A DNA stretch of 55,960 nt from Clostridiales bacterium UBA7273 (GCA_002472405.1 DKRV01000013.1:1-55960), one strand, 5' to 3'; numbered from the stretch's first letter, positions 1-8,892 are shown. Notes: generated by a model not told the origin, from the letters alone. Numbers and translations: made by a program.

Positions 1-1329
1 TATGGCTACGACCAGCAGGGGCAGCTTACCTCGGCGACGGTCGGCGGAACGAGATATGAGTACAGCTACGACACCGCGGGCAACATTCAGAGCAAAAAAG
101 TTGGCAGCACGACGACCAATTACACCTACGGCAACAGCGCGTGGCGCGACCTGCTGACGGCGTACGGCGGCAATACTATCACCTACTCCGGCGGCAACCC
201 GACGAAGTATTACGACGGCAGCACGTTCACGTGGACGCAGGGGCGCAGACTGGCAACTGCAAAGGTGGGCAATACGAACATCAGCTACACCTACGACATG
301 GCAGGGGTTCGCAGCAGCAAGACCGTAGGCAGCACGACATATAAGTATACGACACTCAGCGGACTTGTAACGCGGCAGACGGGCGGCAATGCAACAATAG
401 ACTTCGTTTATGATGAGAGCAATCAGCCGCTGGCAATGAAGTACAACGGCAAGGTGTACTACTATGTTCTCAACGCTCAGGGAGATGTAGTCCGGATCGT
501 TGACGGCAGCCGAAACGTTGTTGCAAGCTACAGCTACGACCCGTGGGGTAAGCTGCTGAGCAGCAGCGGCACACTTGCGAATGTAAATCCCCTGCGCTAC
601 CGCGGCTACTACTACGACAGCGAGACTGGCTTCTATTATCTCCAGTCACGCTACTATGACCCGGCCATCGGCCGCTTCATAAACGCCGACAGCTACGCCT
701 CAACCGATGCAACCGGCCTCCTGAGCACCAACATGTTCGCATATTGTGAAAATGACCCGGTGAACAGAAGTGACCCGAGTGGCGAAGCGTTTTCGCTCAT
801 CACTATTGCGGTGGGAGCAACAGTTGGCGCACTCGTAAATGCAGCTGGTACAGCATTGTCAAATGTCGCAGCGGGAAAAGACTGGAATGATGGAATTGGC
901 TTGGCGCTGCTTTCGGGTGCAGTGTTCGGAGCGGTGTCCACCATAAGCATGAACCCGGCAGCAAGACTCGCGATAAGCGCGGTAGCATCGGCAGCAGAAA
1001 GCGTATACGATCAGGTCAAAAACGATGGAAGCGTAAACCTCGGGCGTTTGACAGCTGATGTCGCGGTCGGAACGATTTCGGGGTACAGTGGTTATATCGG
1101 AAATAGTTTAACGGGCTCATTCGTGAAAAGCGGAAGCATGCTTAAAGGTCAAATCGGAAACGCATTTAAGAGCAAGAATGTCTTTGATGGCTTGAAACGA
1201 GCTGGGAAGAATTACTTGAAACGAACGTTTAAATTGTATAAAGGGGAATTCTTTTCAGTGCGGAAAATATTGAAGGGCATTGGCTCAACGGTTGGATATA
1301 ATTATGCCAGCTATAGGGTTTGGAAATAA
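1..1329 (+). CDS. RHS repeat-associated core protein, 3' part (5' end outside window)
   Basis: The frame is open from base 1, so the gene starts upstream; 442 residues are visible. Residues 1-200 carry YD-type repeats (GYDQQG, YSYDTAGN, YTYDMAGV), followed by the RHS core signature (YSYDPWGKLL, LRYRGYYYDSETGFYYL, SRYYDPAIGRFINAD) and the closing NRSDPSGE near residue 260. RHS proteins form a hollow shell that encloses and then releases a C-terminal effector used in contact-dependent competition. The last ~180 residues are the variable tip: a glycine/alanine-rich hydrophobic stretch, then a basic end (LKRAGKNYLKRTFKLYKGE). I do not recognise the tip as a known toxin fold. The next gene starts 1 base after the stop, as expected for a cognate immunity gene. 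Confidence 0.9.
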   Translation, partial: YGYDQQGQLTSATVGGTRYEYSYDTAGNIQSKKVGSTTTNYTYGNSAWRDLLTAYGGNTITYSGGNPTKYYDGSTFTWTQGRRLATAKVGNTNISYTYDMAGVRSSKTVGSTTYKYTTLSGLVTRQTGGNATIDFVYDESNQPLAMKYNGKVYYYVLNAQGDVVRIVDGSRNVVASYSYDPWGKLLSSSGTLANVNPLRYRGYYYDSETGFYYLQSRYYDPAIGRFINADSYASTDATGLLSTNMFAYCENDPVNRSDPSGEAFSLITIAVGATVGALVNAAGTALSNVAAGKDWNDGIGLALLSGAVFGAVSTISMNPAARLAISAVASAAESVYDQVKNDGSVNLGRLTADVAVGTISGYSGYIGNSLTGSFVKSGSMLKGQIGNAFKSKNVFDGLKRAGKNYLKRTFKLYKGEFFSVRKILKGIGSTVGYNYASYRVWK

Positions 1330-1330
1330 T

Positions 1331-1648
1331 ATGAATCTATTAATGGCAATCAGGGCAATTAAGGAACTATTAATAGCAGCGGCAGTTATGGCACTCATTG
1401 CGGGCTTTTCAACACGGCACGATCTTGTTAGAGCGGCTGATCGAACCCTTTGTAAAAGAGAGTTTAAAGAGCGTACTCATAACAGGAGTTTTATTGAATG
1501 GGTGTTCCTCACTAATCTAAAAGATGTAATACCAAAGTCGATGTATGTGTGGTATTATACTGAATTAGCTTTATGGCCGATTTTTTCCATTGCATTTTGC
1601 GTGATGGCGATTAATGGATCTGAAAAAAAGAAATACTTCATTATTTGA
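1331..1648 (+). CDS. Small two-helix membrane protein, candidate RHS immunity protein
   Basis: A 105-residue protein from the ATG directly behind the RHS stop; an earlier ATG at 1280 in the same frame lies inside the RHS gene and is less likely. It has a hydrophobic segment near residues 8-22 (LLIAAAVMALIAGF), a basic central part, and a second hydrophobic segment near residues 76-94 (ELALWPIFSIAFCVMAI). I do not recognise a family. Position and spacing suggest an immunity protein for the RHS tip; a membrane-resident protein would fit a tip that acts on membranes. This role is inferred from context only. The DNA is AT-richer than the RHS core, as is usual for exchanged toxin/immunity tails. 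Confidence 0.55.
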   Translation: MNLLMAIRAIKELLIAAAVMALIAGFSTRHDLVRAADRTLCKREFKERTHNRSFIEWVFLTNLKDVIPKSMYVWYYTELALWPIFSIAFCVMAINGSEKKKYFII

Positions 1649-1827
1649 ATTTATACTACCTCGTTGCATATGGACCTGTTCTTATCTATTGGTGGATTTT
1701 CATGGGGCGTGATAAGAAAAATGGACATTTTGAGCCACGCTTTATACCACGCCGTCATGTCGTAACACAAAAGCATACCCAACAGAAAAAAGGTAAAAAA
1801 CATACCCAGCGAAAGAATAGAAAATAG
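1645..1827 (+). CDS. Possible 60-residue membrane/basic peptide
   Basis: An open frame starting at TTG and overlapping the stop of the preceding gene. The N-terminal half is hydrophobic (YLVAYGPVLIYWWIFMG) and the C-terminal half strongly basic (QKKGKKHTQRKNRK). There is no clear ribosome binding site apart from possible translational coupling. It could be a second small immunity-type peptide, the shifted end of the preceding gene, or chance. It ends just before a strong terminator, so it lies within the RHS transcript. Confidence 0.3.
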   Translation: MNLYYLVAYGPVLIYWWIFMGRDKKNGHFEPRFIPRRHVVTQKHTQQKKGKKHTQRKNRK

Positions 1828-1839
1828 CAAAAAGTGATG

Positions 1840-1873
1840 AAGGAGCCTTTGGTATAGCCAAAGGCTCCTTTTT
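1840..1873 (+). terminator. Rho-independent terminator of the RHS transcript
   Basis: A perfect 13-bp inverted repeat (AAGGAGCCTTTGG and its complement, loop TATAG) is followed by a short T-run. Confidence 0.85.
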
Positions 1874-2105
1874 ACATTTGCTGTGAACAACGGCTGCTTG
1901 CAAAAGATAATAAGCGGCGGCTGAATCGTTTCGTTAACAGTCCGGCCCCAAATGCGTCCAAAATGCGTCCAAAAATGTTGGATATAAAACTATCGTTTGC
2001 AGGCAGCGGTTTTGATTTTTTTTCGCAGTGCCTACAGTATTTAATGTGAAAAAATTTTGCTTGATAACTCTACAAAAATCAGACCTCCGAAAACGGAATG
2101 GGGTT

Positions 2106-2142
2106 CAAGAGGCCGCTGGTTCAACTCCAGTCACTCGGACCA
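2106..2142 (+). repeat. tRNA 3'-end remnant, possible attachment site
   Basis: The sequence reads as a T-arm with loop TTCAACT and closing stem GCTGG/CCAGT, followed by an acceptor 3' strand (CACTCGG), a discriminator A and an encoded CCA. The upstream sequence does not supply a matching 5' acceptor strand or a normal D-arm. Integrative elements that use tRNA 3' ends leave such fragments at one boundary. A degraded tRNA gene is the alternative. Confidence 0.5.
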
Positions 2143-2153
2143 ATAATTATTTG

Positions 2154-2200
2154 AAAAAGTACTGATTTTTAGCTGATTTAGCTTTAAATCGGTACTTTTT
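2154..2200. terminator. Long A/T-flanked hairpin behind the tRNA remnant
   Basis: The 15-nt arms pair throughout with one G-T wobble (AAAAAGTACTGATTT against AAATCGGTACTTTTT) and end in a T-run. It could terminate in either direction and would be the natural terminator of a tRNA ending at 2142. Confidence 0.6.
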
Positions 2201-2384
2201 TATTATAATTGTCATAATTCGCTTGATGCTTGAATTGCCAAAAAACGCTTAAAATCGGGCAAAAATACGCGCTATTACAGACCTATTACAGACCTGAGAA
2301 TACTGTCGAGAGTTTAAGCATGGTGAGTATAAGCTTAAAAAACAGCACTTTTAATTTGGTGTAATACCGCAAAGAAAGTGATTG

Positions 2385-2426
2385 AAAAAATAAAAAATAC
2401 TCCTCCCGACTGTTGCCGGGAGGAGT
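2385..2426 (-). terminator. Terminator of the SGNH hydrolase gene
   Basis: An inverted repeat (ACTCCTCCCG with its complement, loop around ACTGTTGC) is followed on the minus strand by a T-rich run just past the stop of the adjacent gene. Confidence 0.85.
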
Positions 2427-2431
2427 TACAT

Positions 2432-3199
2432 TTACTTCACTATTGCATTTTGCTTGACCCACTCGCCCCACTTTTTATAGGCGTTGCCGTCGGGGTGGAT
2501 ACCGTCAGAGGTAATGTCCGAGGAAAGCGTGCCGTTTGCGTCGTCGAACAGATCGTTGCACTCAAGATAGAAGATCGTCTCGCCGTCGGCGAGGGTCTTG
2601 GTATAATCATTGAGGTTATTGAGATTCGCGTTGTTCACCGCAGTGCCGCGCGAATCCTGCGTTGCGGAAACGTGGAGGTTGGACATGATGTAGATTATTG
2701 CGTCCGGCTGAAGATCGCGGATCTTATCAATAAGATTGCTGTAGGTTTGCTTGAGCGCCTCGACCGAGCCGCCGATATCGTTTATGCCGAGCATGACATA
2801 TACCTTGCCGAACTGCCTGCTTTGCAGCAGTGCAGGAAGCGTGGTCGTGCCGACTCCGGAAACGTCGGCGCTTGTGCTCATTGCGCCTGTCAGGCTGAGA
2901 CCTACGGTCGTAAAGAATGTTGCTCCGTCGATCGTCTCCATCATCTGAATGCCCACCATGCGCGAGTCGCCGATAAACAGCGCGTCGTTAAAATAGCCCT
3001 CGGGTGCGGTCGTGAACTGCAGGGGAGTGGGGGTAGGCTCCGGCGTAGGCTCAAGACTCTCGGAAGGTGATGCGCTCGCCTGAGTGTCGTCGGGCGTTCC
3101 GCCGTCCTTTTTGTTCTGAAGGCTGATGCATATAAGCGCGATCAGAACGATGATCAGCACAAAGGCAATGATCGCAATAACTTTCTGCTTTTTTGTCAT
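2432..3199 (-). CDS. Membrane-anchored SGNH/GDSL-type esterase
   Basis: 255 residues from the ATG preceded by AAAGGAGAT; a start 12 codons upstream lacks a good site. An N-terminal transmembrane helix (VIAIIAFVLIIVLIALICI) is followed by a Ser/Pro/Thr linker (PSESLEPTPEPTPTP) and an extracellular SGNH domain. Block I is FIGDSRM with the nucleophile Ser, block III is GINDIG, and block V is DGIHP with the catalytic Asp and His. Such surface SGNH enzymes usually remove acyl groups from peptidoglycan or surface glycans; the substrate here is unknown. It is followed head-to-tail by nothing on its own strand, and the EEP gene lies 64 bp upstream in the same direction, so the two may be co-transcribed. 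Confidence 0.85.
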   Translation of the reverse strand: MTKKQKVIAIIAFVLIIVLIALICISLQNKKDGGTPDDTQASASPSESLEPTPEPTPTPLQFTTAPEGYFNDALFIGDSRMVGIQMMETIDGATFFTTVGLSLTGAMSTSADVSGVGTTTLPALLQSRQFGKVYVMLGINDIGGSVEALKQTYSNLIDKIRDLQPDAIIYIMSNLHVSATQDSRGTAVNNANLNNLNDYTKTLADGETIFYLECNDLFDDANGTLSSDITSDGIHPDGNAYKKWGEWVKQNAIVK

Positions 3200-3263
3200 A
3201 AAAAGATCTCCTTTTGGAATGTATGGACGACACACCGATCAGCGTGCCGTCCATGAATTATAA

Positions 3264-4340
3264 TTATTTTTCACTGCTGAGCTTCACCTGAAGCTTAACG
3301 GGGTTGTGGTCGGAATAAGTGAAGCCTTCGTCGAGTGTGTTTACTGCAACAAGCTCAACATTCGGCGACAGAATGAAGCCGTCTATGACATAGTGCTGAG
3401 TGTTCTCGGTGTCCGACGGGTCATAGGGCTGGTTGAGGAGCCTGCAGCTCGGAGTTTCGAGATCGTACGCAAGCGTCCAGCCATCCGGCATGATATCCTC
3501 GCTTATCGTGCCCGGCTCCCACAGATCCTTGTGCGTGTTGGGGTATTTCTCAAGCCCATTGGGGAAAATCTGATTGAAGTCGCCGCCGGCTATAACATAG
3601 TTGCCCTTTTCGTACTCGGACTGAATAAACTCACGCAGCTGCTTTGTCTGCGCGATCTTGCCCTCGCCGTCGTCATAAGCCTCCAGATGGAGATTTACGA
3701 TAACAAGCTTGCTGTTTGTTCCGGATATGGGCAGATAGCTTACGAGCAGGCAGCGCTTGAGATTTGCGGTGCTGACCGGCCAGCTAAACGGGCAGGGAAG
3801 CGATATGCGCTCGGCCGAGTCAATATCATACACCGTTGTTGTCAGAAGTCCGCTGTTTACCCGGCCGATAGGCGGCACGGGGTAGGGGACGAATTTGCAC
3901 GAATAGTTGAGCGCGTAAGTGCTGTTGTTTATTCCAAGCGCGTAGGCCTCGTCCTTTCCGTAGGTACGAGAGGAGTTTTTATCGACCTCCTGCAGCATGA
4001 AGATCGTAGCCGGGTCGGATGACGAGTAAAGCGTTTTGTATATGCCCAAAAGCGACGCTGCGACCGTGTCCTGATCGGCGGAAGCGACATTCGTGCCGCC
4101 GTCCATGAAAAAGTCCGATCCCTTGCCGAGACCGGCATAGCCGATGTTCCAGCTTATGACCGAAAACTCCTCGTCCAAAAACGGCGAAACGCCGCTGATC
4201 TCGGAGTTTGCCTCGACCTTAACGTCCATAACGTCTCCGGGCTTGAACTCGGTGACCGACAGCCAGAGGATCAATGCGGCGGCTGCCAGAAGAATAACGC
4301 CGAGAATTATAAGAACTGTTTTAAGCAATTTTTTTGCCAT
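3264..4340 (-). CDS. Endonuclease/exonuclease/phosphatase (EEP) superfamily protein, membrane-anchored
   Basis: 358 residues with one N-terminal transmembrane helix (TVLIILGVILLAAAALILWL), so the catalytic domain is predicted outside the membrane. EEP motifs are visible in order: SWNIGYAGLG, LQEVD (metal-binding Glu), NLHLEAYDDG, GGDFNQ (Asp/Asn pair) and YSDHNPV (terminal Asp-His). The family cleaves phosphodiester bonds in nucleic acids, lipids or inositol phosphates. Absence of any DNA-binding extension and the membrane anchor favour a lipid or small-molecule phosphodiesterase, but the substrate is not predictable. The start is supported by GAGGTGAGG upstream. Confidence 0.85.
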   Translation of the reverse strand: MAKKLLKTVLIILGVILLAAAALILWLSVTEFKPGDVMDVKVEANSEISGVSPFLDEEFSVISWNIGYAGLGKGSDFFMDGGTNVASADQDTVAASLLGIYKTLYSSSDPATIFMLQEVDKNSSRTYGKDEAYALGINNSTYALNYSCKFVPYPVPPIGRVNSGLLTTTVYDIDSAERISLPCPFSWPVSTANLKRCLLVSYLPISGTNSKLVIVNLHLEAYDDGEGKIAQTKQLREFIQSEYEKGNYVIAGGDFNQIFPNGLEKYPNTHKDLWEPGTISEDIMPDGWTLAYDLETPSCRLLNQPYDPSDTENTQHYVIDGFILSPNVELVAVNTLDEGFTYSDHNPVKLQVKLSSEK

Positions 4341-4502
4341 GTCCTCACCTCACGAGTGTATATTATCACAGCCCATTCCCGTATTCAAGCAAATTCGACC
4401 GATGCCTGAGCAAAACGACAAAATTGCGCGATTTTGCTTGATAAGGAGCATATAATGGCGTATAATTACAAAGATATTATTACTTTTACGGGAGGCCGGA
4501 AA

Positions 4503-5750
4503 ATGAGTTATGATACAATAAGAATGAGCGACCCAGAGCTGTACGGCGCAATGAAAAACGAGCTTGAGCGCCAGCGCGATCATATTGAGCTGATAGCGTC
4601 GGAGAATTTCACCAGCCGCGCCGTAATGGAGGCAATGGGAAGCCATCTTACAAATAAATATGCCGAGGGCTACCCCGGCGCGAGATATTACGGCGGCTGC
4701 GAATATGTCGATATCGTTGAGCAGCTTGCCATCGACAGAGCCAAGGAGCTTTTCGGGGCCGAGCACGCAAACGTTCAGCCGCACTCCGGCTCGCAGGCAA
4801 ACGTTGCGGTCTACCTTGCGCTTTTAAAGCCCGGCGATACGATACTCGGCATGGATCTCAGCCACGGAGGACACCTGACGCACGGCTCGAAGGCGTCTAT
4901 CTCCGGCAAGTATTTTAATGCATGTTTCTATGGCGTCGATCCCGAAACAGAGACGATCGACTACGAAAAGGCAATGCAGATAGCAGGCGAGTGCAAGCCG
5001 AAGATCATAATAGCAGGCGCAAGCGCTTATTCTCGCATAATCGACTTTAAGAAAATGCGTGAGATCGCCGACGAAGTCGGCGCATATCTCATGGTCGATA
5101 TGGCGCATATCGGCGGCCTTGTCGCAGCCGGCGTTCACCCCAGCCCCGTGCCTTACGCCGACGTTGTTACAAGCACGACCCACAAGACCCTCAGAGGGCC
5201 GCGCGGCGCAATAATCCTGTGCAAGGATGAGCTTAAAAAGAAGATAAACAGCGCAGTGTTCCCCGGAACTCAGGGCGGACCGCTCATGCACATAATCGCC
5301 GGCAAGGCCGTCTGCTTCAAGGAAGCGATGAGCGAGGAGTTTAAGGCGTATCAGCGTCAGGTCGTGAAAAACGCCGCCGTTCTGGCCGATACCCTGTCCG
5401 AGAACGGCATACGCCTCGTATCCGGCGGCACTGATAACCACCTTATGCTGGCCGACACCATGAGCCTTGGCCGCACCGGCAACGAGGTTCAGGAGCTTCT
5501 TGACGCGGCGCATATAACCGCAAATAAGAACTCCATACCGTTTGACACACAGTCTGTCAAGCTCACCAGCGGCATGCGCTTCGGAACGCCGGCAGTCACA
5601 ACGCGCGGCATGGGTGAGGACGAAATGCGCGATATCGGCAAAATGATAGTGCGGATTATAAACGACGGCGATAAAGCAATTGATGATGTAAAGCAGCAAG
5701 TGCTGTCCCTGTGCGAGCGTTTTCCGCTCTACCCCGAGATCGAGATGTAA
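4503..5750 (+). CDS. glyA: Serine hydroxymethyltransferase
   Basis: 415 residues, typical length. It interconverts serine and glycine with tetrahydrofolate as one-carbon carrier, using pyridoxal phosphate. The N-terminal motif ELIASENFTS, the substrate loop NKYAEGYPGARYYGG, and the PLP-lysine motif TSTTHKTLRGPRG (Lys228) are all present. The ATG at 4503 is preferred over an upstream ATG at 4434 because GGGAGG sits in front of it and because SHMT begins close to this point. The next gene starts 12 bp after the stop, suggesting an operon with the RarD-like transporter. Confidence 0.97.
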   Translation: MSYDTIRMSDPELYGAMKNELERQRDHIELIASENFTSRAVMEAMGSHLTNKYAEGYPGARYYGGCEYVDIVEQLAIDRAKELFGAEHANVQPHSGSQANVAVYLALLKPGDTILGMDLSHGGHLTHGSKASISGKYFNACFYGVDPETETIDYEKAMQIAGECKPKIIIAGASAYSRIIDFKKMREIADEVGAYLMVDMAHIGGLVAAGVHPSPVPYADVVTSTTHKTLRGPRGAIILCKDELKKKINSAVFPGTQGGPLMHIIAGKAVCFKEAMSEEFKAYQRQVVKNAAVLADTLSENGIRLVSGGTDNHLMLADTMSLGRTGNEVQELLDAAHITANKNSIPFDTQSVKLTSGMRFGTPAVTTRGMGEDEMRDIGKMIVRIINDGDKAIDDVKQQVLSLCERFPLYPEIEM

Positions 5751-5762
5751 AGTGCCGAAAAA

Positions 5763-6638
5763 ATGAATAGATCATCGCTGAATGTTTTGGGCTGCTACAT
5801 ACTCTGGGGGCTGCTGCCAATATTTTGGAAACTGCTTGCCGGAGTCAACTCAGCCTATGTTCTCGCGCAGAGAATAGTTTTCTCCTGCGTGTTCTGCCTT
5901 GCCGTTATACTCATAAGAAAGAACGGCGGCGAGATAGGAAAGATCATAAAAAACAAGTCCGAGCGCCGCAAATTCTTCCTGTGCGGTATACTCATCTCAA
6001 TAAACTGGGGCGTGTATATCCTCACGGTCGCGATGGGCAGAATACTCGAAGCGAGCCTTGCGTATTATATGAATCCGCTGTTTTCCGTGCTCATCGGAGC
6101 GATATTTTTCAAGGAAAGGCTCAGCCGGGTGCAGTGGGCGAGCGTCGCACTTGCCTTTGCCGGGGTCATGTTCTCCGTCATCCGCTATGGCGAGGTGCCG
6201 TATCTTGCGATCATTATCGGCCTGTCGTTCGCACTGTACGGCGCGCTTAAAAAGGGCATAAAGGCTGACAGTGAGACGTCAATTTGCATGGAAACGATGG
6301 CCGTGCTGCCGATCGCGCTTGTATTTATAGCATATGCGCAGTTTTCCGGCTTTACGACATTTTCATCGCTCACAACGGCTGAAGCGCTGCTTCTTATAGC
6401 AACAGGCCCGATAACGTCAATTCCGCTTATGCTGTTTGCTAAGGGCATAAAGGGAACGTCAATCGTAACCTCCGGCATACTTATGTATATTAATCCTACG
6501 CTCCAGCTGCTTGTCGGCGTGTTTATCTATAACGAGGCCTTCACGCAGACAAATGCGATAACCTTTGCATTCGTTTGGGCTGCGGTCATACTGTTCGTTT
6601 TCGACAGCCTGCGAAAGAATAAGAAAGTGAATGCGTAA
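5763..6638 (+). CDS. rarD: EamA-family transporter RarD
   Basis: 291 residues with about ten predicted hydrophobic helices arranged as two EamA repeats. The start NVLGCYILWGLLPIFWKLL and the segment RILEASLAYYMNPLFSVLIG are characteristic of the RarD branch of the drug/metabolite transporter superfamily. The substrate is unknown; the family includes exporters of amino acids and small metabolites. It follows glyA by 12 bp, so serine/glycine export is a possible but unproven link. A hairpin terminator follows. Confidence 0.9.
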   Translation: MNRSSLNVLGCYILWGLLPIFWKLLAGVNSAYVLAQRIVFSCVFCLAVILIRKNGGEIGKIIKNKSERRKFFLCGILISINWGVYILTVAMGRILEASLAYYMNPLFSVLIGAIFFKERLSRVQWASVALAFAGVMFSVIRYGEVPYLAIIIGLSFALYGALKKGIKADSETSICMETMAVLPIALVFIAYAQFSGFTTFSSLTTAEALLLIATGPITSIPLMLFAKGIKGTSIVTSGILMYINPTLQLLVGVFIYNEAFTQTNAITFAFVWAAVILFVFDSLRKNKKVNA

Positions 6639-6674
6639 AATTACAGAGCTATCCACCGTCCGTGGATAATAGCA

Positions 6675-6703
6675 AAAGGCGTGACTGCCAAAGTCACGCC
6701 TTT
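6675..6703 (+). terminator. Terminator after glyA-rarD
   Basis: 12-bp arms (AAAGGCGTGACT and complement) with loop GCCAA and a short T-run; its A-rich 5' side could also serve the convergent XRE gene. Confidence 0.7.
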
Positions 6704-6745
6704 AATAATATAGTGCGCCCGAGTGTTTGCCCGGAGAGCTGAATT

Positions 6746-7255
6746 TCAGCTCTTCTTATATGTCATAACTATACCGACAATAGCCGCTGCAAAGACTATA
6801 GGAGCAAGCCTTACAAAAACAAATTCAAATCCATGCAGGATCGTTCCGGCGACTGCAAGTTCGGGATTGTTGTAATTCCAGTCCATATAGGAGCCGTTTA
6901 TTGTGGCAAAAGCAATAAATATTACCGCCATAAATGCACACAATGAGATAAGCAACCAGCGAATGGTTTTTACTTTCGACGAATGCCTGTTTGAAAGCTG
7001 CAAATTTATCACCTCGAGCTTTTCGGAAATGGCTCTCAATTCATCGGAAGCTGACTCGCTTATGGCTTCTCCGAGCAAATCACTGACCGAAACGCCGAAT
7101 TCGTCTGCCAATGAAATAAGCATGCTTGAGTCCGGAACGGATAAACCGTTTTCCCATTTAGATACGGTCTGCCTCACAACGTTTAATTTTATCGCAAGCT
7201 CTTCCTGCGAAAGCCCTTTTGCTTTTCTGAGCTGTTTTATATTTTCGTCTAACAT
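6746..7255 (-). CDS. XRE-family regulator with C-terminal membrane segments
   Basis: 169 residues. Residues 5-60 form a Cro/CI-type helix-turn-helix (QLRKAKGLSQEELAIKLNV, RQTVSKWENGLSVPD). A short linker is followed by two hydrophobic segments (WLLISLCAFMAVIFIAFATI and LAPIVFAAAIVGIVMTY), so this is a membrane-tethered DNA-binding protein, a layout common in Firmicutes. No partner gene is adjacent, so target and signal are unknown. The start is supported by AAGGAGG six to ten bases upstream. Confidence 0.88.
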   Translation of the reverse strand: MLDENIKQLRKAKGLSQEELAIKLNVVRQTVSKWENGLSVPDSSMLISLADEFGVSVSDLLGEAISESASDELRAISEKLEVINLQLSNRHSSKVKTIRWLLISLCAFMAVIFIAFATINGSYMDWNYNNPELAVAGTILHGFEFVFVRLAPIVFAAAIVGIVMTYKKS

Positions 7256-7356
7256 AACTATGCCTCCTTGAGCTGATAGACTGATTATACAGTCAAAAGA
7301 GCCGTTGCAGCAAGCAACGTAAATTAACAGAACGATTATTAGATAACATATAACAG

Positions 7357-7392
7357 CAACAGCCGCGGTAACAGAAGTTTCCGCGGCTGTTG
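7357..7392. terminator. Hairpin behind cysS
   Basis: Inverted repeat CAACAGCCGCGG with its complement and a 12-base loop lies between the cysS stop and the XRE gene's 5' side. There is no proper T-run in either direction, so termination is uncertain. Confidence 0.4.
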
Positions 7393-7418
7393 ATTTAATT
7401 AACGTTACTGCAAAATTC

Positions 7419-8873
7419 TCAGATCTTCTTCCACTTTGCGCCGTTGGGGATATCGGTGACTTCGATGCCCTGAGCCTTCAGCTCATCACGGATGCGGTCG
7501 GCCTCGGCGAAGTTTTTGGCCTTCTTTGCCTCGGCGCGCGCCTTGAGCAGCGCCTCGATCTCGGCGTTCTGCTCGCCGGACTCGGAGATAACGGTGAACT
7601 CCGCGCCGCCGGAGACGGCCTGCTTTTTAAGCTCTTCGCGCCGTGAGTCGGCCTTTTCGATAAGGCTGAGGCTGAGCACCTTGTCAAAGTCGGCGATCGC
7701 GGCAAGCTTTGTGTCGTCATTGGTCTTGTATTTAAGAACATCGTACAGCGCGGTGACGGCAAGTGAGGTGTTCAGGTCGTTGTCAAGGGCTGCGGTGAAC
7801 TTGGACTTGAGCGCCGCCATTGCGTCCTCATCGATTGCTTCGCCGCTTGCCTTGAGTGCGGCTATGCGATTTATGAGCTTGTTATAGGTGCCCTGCGCGT
7901 TGTCGAGGTTTTCCCAGCTGAACACGAGCGATTTGCGATAGTGGCTCTGCAGGCAGAACAGGCGATAGGCGAGGGGGTCATAGCCCTTTTCCTCAAGCAG
8001 CGAAACCGTCAGAAATTCGCCCTTGGACTTGCTCATTTTGCCGGAGTTTGTGTTCAGATGCAGAACGTGCATCCAGTAGTTGCACCACTTGTGGCCGAGG
8101 TAGGATTCGGACTGAGCGATCTCGTTGGTGTGATGCGGAAAAGCGTTGTCTATGCCGCCGCAGTGAATGTCAAGGTCTTCGCCGAGGTGCTTCATGGATA
8201 TGCCGGAGCATTCAATATGCCAGCCGGGATAGCCGACACCCCAGGGTGAGTCCCATTTAAGCGCCTGATCCTCGAACTTGGACTTTGTAAACCACAGAAC
8301 GAAGTCGTTTTTGTTGCGCTTGTTCACGTCCTCCTCAACTCCCTCACGCACGCCGACGTCGAGATCATCTGCGTTAAAGTCGTTGAAAATATAGTAGCGC
8401 TCAAGCTTCGAGGTGTCAAAATACACGTTGCCGCCGGCAAAATATGCATAGCCCGTGTCCATGAGCTTGGAGATGATCTTGATATACTCGTCGATGCAGT
8501 TTGTTGCAGGCTCAACAACGTCGGGGATCTTGATGTTGAGCTTTGCGCAGTCGGAGAAGAATGCGTCGGTGTAGAACTTCGCAATCTCCATGACGGACTT
8601 GTGCTCGCGCTTTGCGCCCTTGAGCATCTTGTCCTCGCCCTCGTCGGCGTCGCTCGTGAGGTGGCCGACGTCGGTGATGTTCATGACGCGCTTGACGTTA
8701 TAGCCGGCATAGCGCAGATACTTTTCAAGAACGTCCTCCATGATGTACGAGCGGAGGTTTCCGATGTGCGCAAAGTGATACACCGTCGGGCCGCAGGTGT
8801 ACATCTTGACTATATCCGGATGATTGGGAACAAACTCCTCTTTCTTTCTTGTCGCAGAATTATAAAGCTTCAT
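7419..8873 (-). CDS. cysS: Cysteinyl-tRNA synthetase
   Basis: 484 residues, typical length. Class I synthetase that charges tRNA-Cys. The zinc-site cysteine in MYTCGPTVY, the HIGH-type signature HIGN (residues 35-38), the WHIECSGIS segment and the KMSKS loop (KMSKSKG) are intact, and the C-terminal anticodon-binding region is complete. AAGGAG precedes the start. A T-box leader upstream makes expression respond to uncharged tRNA-Cys. Confidence 0.97.
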   Translation of the reverse strand: MKLYNSATRKKEEFVPNHPDIVKMYTCGPTVYHFAHIGNLRSYIMEDVLEKYLRYAGYNVKRVMNITDVGHLTSDADEGEDKMLKGAKREHKSVMEIAKFYTDAFFSDCAKLNIKIPDVVEPATNCIDEYIKIISKLMDTGYAYFAGGNVYFDTSKLERYYIFNDFNADDLDVGVREGVEEDVNKRNKNDFVLWFTKSKFEDQALKWDSPWGVGYPGWHIECSGISMKHLGEDLDIHCGGIDNAFPHHTNEIAQSESYLGHKWCNYWMHVLHLNTNSGKMSKSKGEFLTVSLLEEKGYDPLAYRLFCLQSHYRKSLVFSWENLDNAQGTYNKLINRIAALKASGEAIDEDAMAALKSKFTAALDNDLNTSLAVTALYDVLKYKTNDDTKLAAIADFDKVLSLSLIEKADSRREELKKQAVSGGAEFTVISESGEQNAEIEALLKARAEAKKAKNFAEADRIRDELKAQGIEVTDIPNGAKWKKI

Positions 8874-8892
8874 AATTAAACTCCTTATGAAA

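Larger units (their letters stand above)
1874..2384. other. AT-rich non-coding stretch with short direct repeats
   Basis: No convincing gene. It contains two tandem copies of AAATGCGTCC near 1951-1972, a doubled CTATTACAGAC near 2272-2294, the tRNA 3' remnant and the hairpin listed separately. Short repeats beside a tRNA fragment are what recombinase sites often look like, but no integrase gene is present. Confidence 0.4.

Noticed and set aside
1945..2300. CRISPR-like array from the short direct repeats
   Set aside because: Only two copies each of ~10-13 nt, with no regular spacers and no cas genes in the window.
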